Origin: Acidisoma sp035492295
GTDB taxonomy: Bacteria; Pseudomonadota; Alphaproteobacteria; Acetobacterales; Acetobacteraceae
Length of the DNA: 12,874 bases
Reading direction: 5' to 3'
Assembly: GCF_035492295.1 (NCBI RefSeq)
Contig: NZ_DATJJK010000219.1
Coordinates: 1-12,874, forward strand
How positions within the stretch are numbered: position 1 is the stretch's first letter; the number at the start of each line of letters is the position of its first letter. The notes below the pieces were generated by a model. It made no database searches and was not told the origin of the DNA. It saw nothing but the letters and a program-made list of their open reading frames with translations. Position numbers and translations under genes: made by a program. This document shows, in pieces, positions 12,781 through 12,874 of this stretch.

Positions 12781-12874
12781 GGACGGCGCGGGTTCTCCCT
12801 CACGGCGCTTCTAGGCGTAATGCTGCGAGCGCGAAGATTGCCAGGAAGCCGGCTCCGGCCTATGTCAAAGCTTC
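12756..12874. other. Unassigned right-hand edge
   Basis: These 119 nt contain no gene I can support. On the minus strand a frame enters from the right edge and stays open for 34 codons to a TGA at 12768-12770; its translation is Arg/Pro-rich (ending RENPRRPQKG) and resembles no family I recognise. It could be the end of a gene or repeat lying outside the window, or chance in GC-rich DNA. Confidence 0.35.

Noticed and set aside
1..12874. A defence island, CRISPR array, prophage or transposon
   Set aside because: No repeats-with-spacers, integrase, transposase, nuclease or toxin-antitoxin signatures were seen; most genes are housekeeping or metabolic.

Overview
The window is GC-rich chromosomal DNA from an alphaproteobacterium, most likely a member of the Rhodospirillales (Acetobacteraceae-like). 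The evidence is the minus-strand gene order rpmH-rnpA-yidD-yidC-engB-argB, protein sequences that fit this group, and frequent GTG starts. The taxon is inferred from gene order and protein style; no marker gene was compared. I see no rRNA, tRNA, CRISPR array, prophage or recognisable transposase.

Layout, left to right. (1) 32-1538, minus: two unrecognised exported proteins. One has a Met/Pro/Ala-rich mature region. The other starts 30 nt after argB and may be in its operon. (2) 1569-5901, minus: a housekeeping block read from right to left as rpmH (L34), rnpA (RNase P protein), yidD, yidC (membrane insertase), engB (ribosome-assembly GTPase) and argB (N-acetylglutamate kinase). rpmH is only 44 codons. 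rnpA/yidD and yidD/yidC overlap by 4 and 1 nt, and yidC/engB are 9 nt apart, which suggests coupled translation. An 18-bp perfect palindrome followed by a short T-rich stretch separates engB from argB. A sigma70-like promoter candidate lies about 120 nt upstream of rpmH. (3) 6403-7182, plus: a small soluble histidine-kinase-like protein without a sensor domain and with a degenerate ATP-binding N-box and G1 box. (4) 7223-10403, minus: read as DUF6134-like Tat-exported protein, GloC/YcbL-type glyoxalase II, cupin, then an MFS transporter with a near-complete JEN monocarboxylate-transporter motif. The first three are tightly coupled. The transporter follows after a 124-nt leader rich in inverted repeats. 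(5) 10624-12755, plus: a SixA-type phosphohistidine phosphatase overlapping by 1 nt a CYTH-CHAD protein whose CYTH half has lost its signature residues. (6) 12756-12874: no assignable gene, but a short direct repeat that straddles the CHAD stop codon.

How the genes may work together. The central block supplies ribosome assembly, tRNA processing and membrane-protein insertion, with arginine synthesis attached. The gloC-cupin-transporter group could handle glyoxalase-derived D-lactate, but this is inference from adjacency and motifs. SixA and the CHAD protein are probably made together, so phosphohistidine removal and a polyphosphate-type binding protein may share a role.

Nothing here is a clear new defence or mobile system. 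The most interesting points are the coupled SixA/degenerate-CYTH-CHAD pair, the kinase-like protein with altered ATP-site residues, the possible lactate-handling operon, the His-rich YidD tail, and the non-coding structures before argB and before the transporter.
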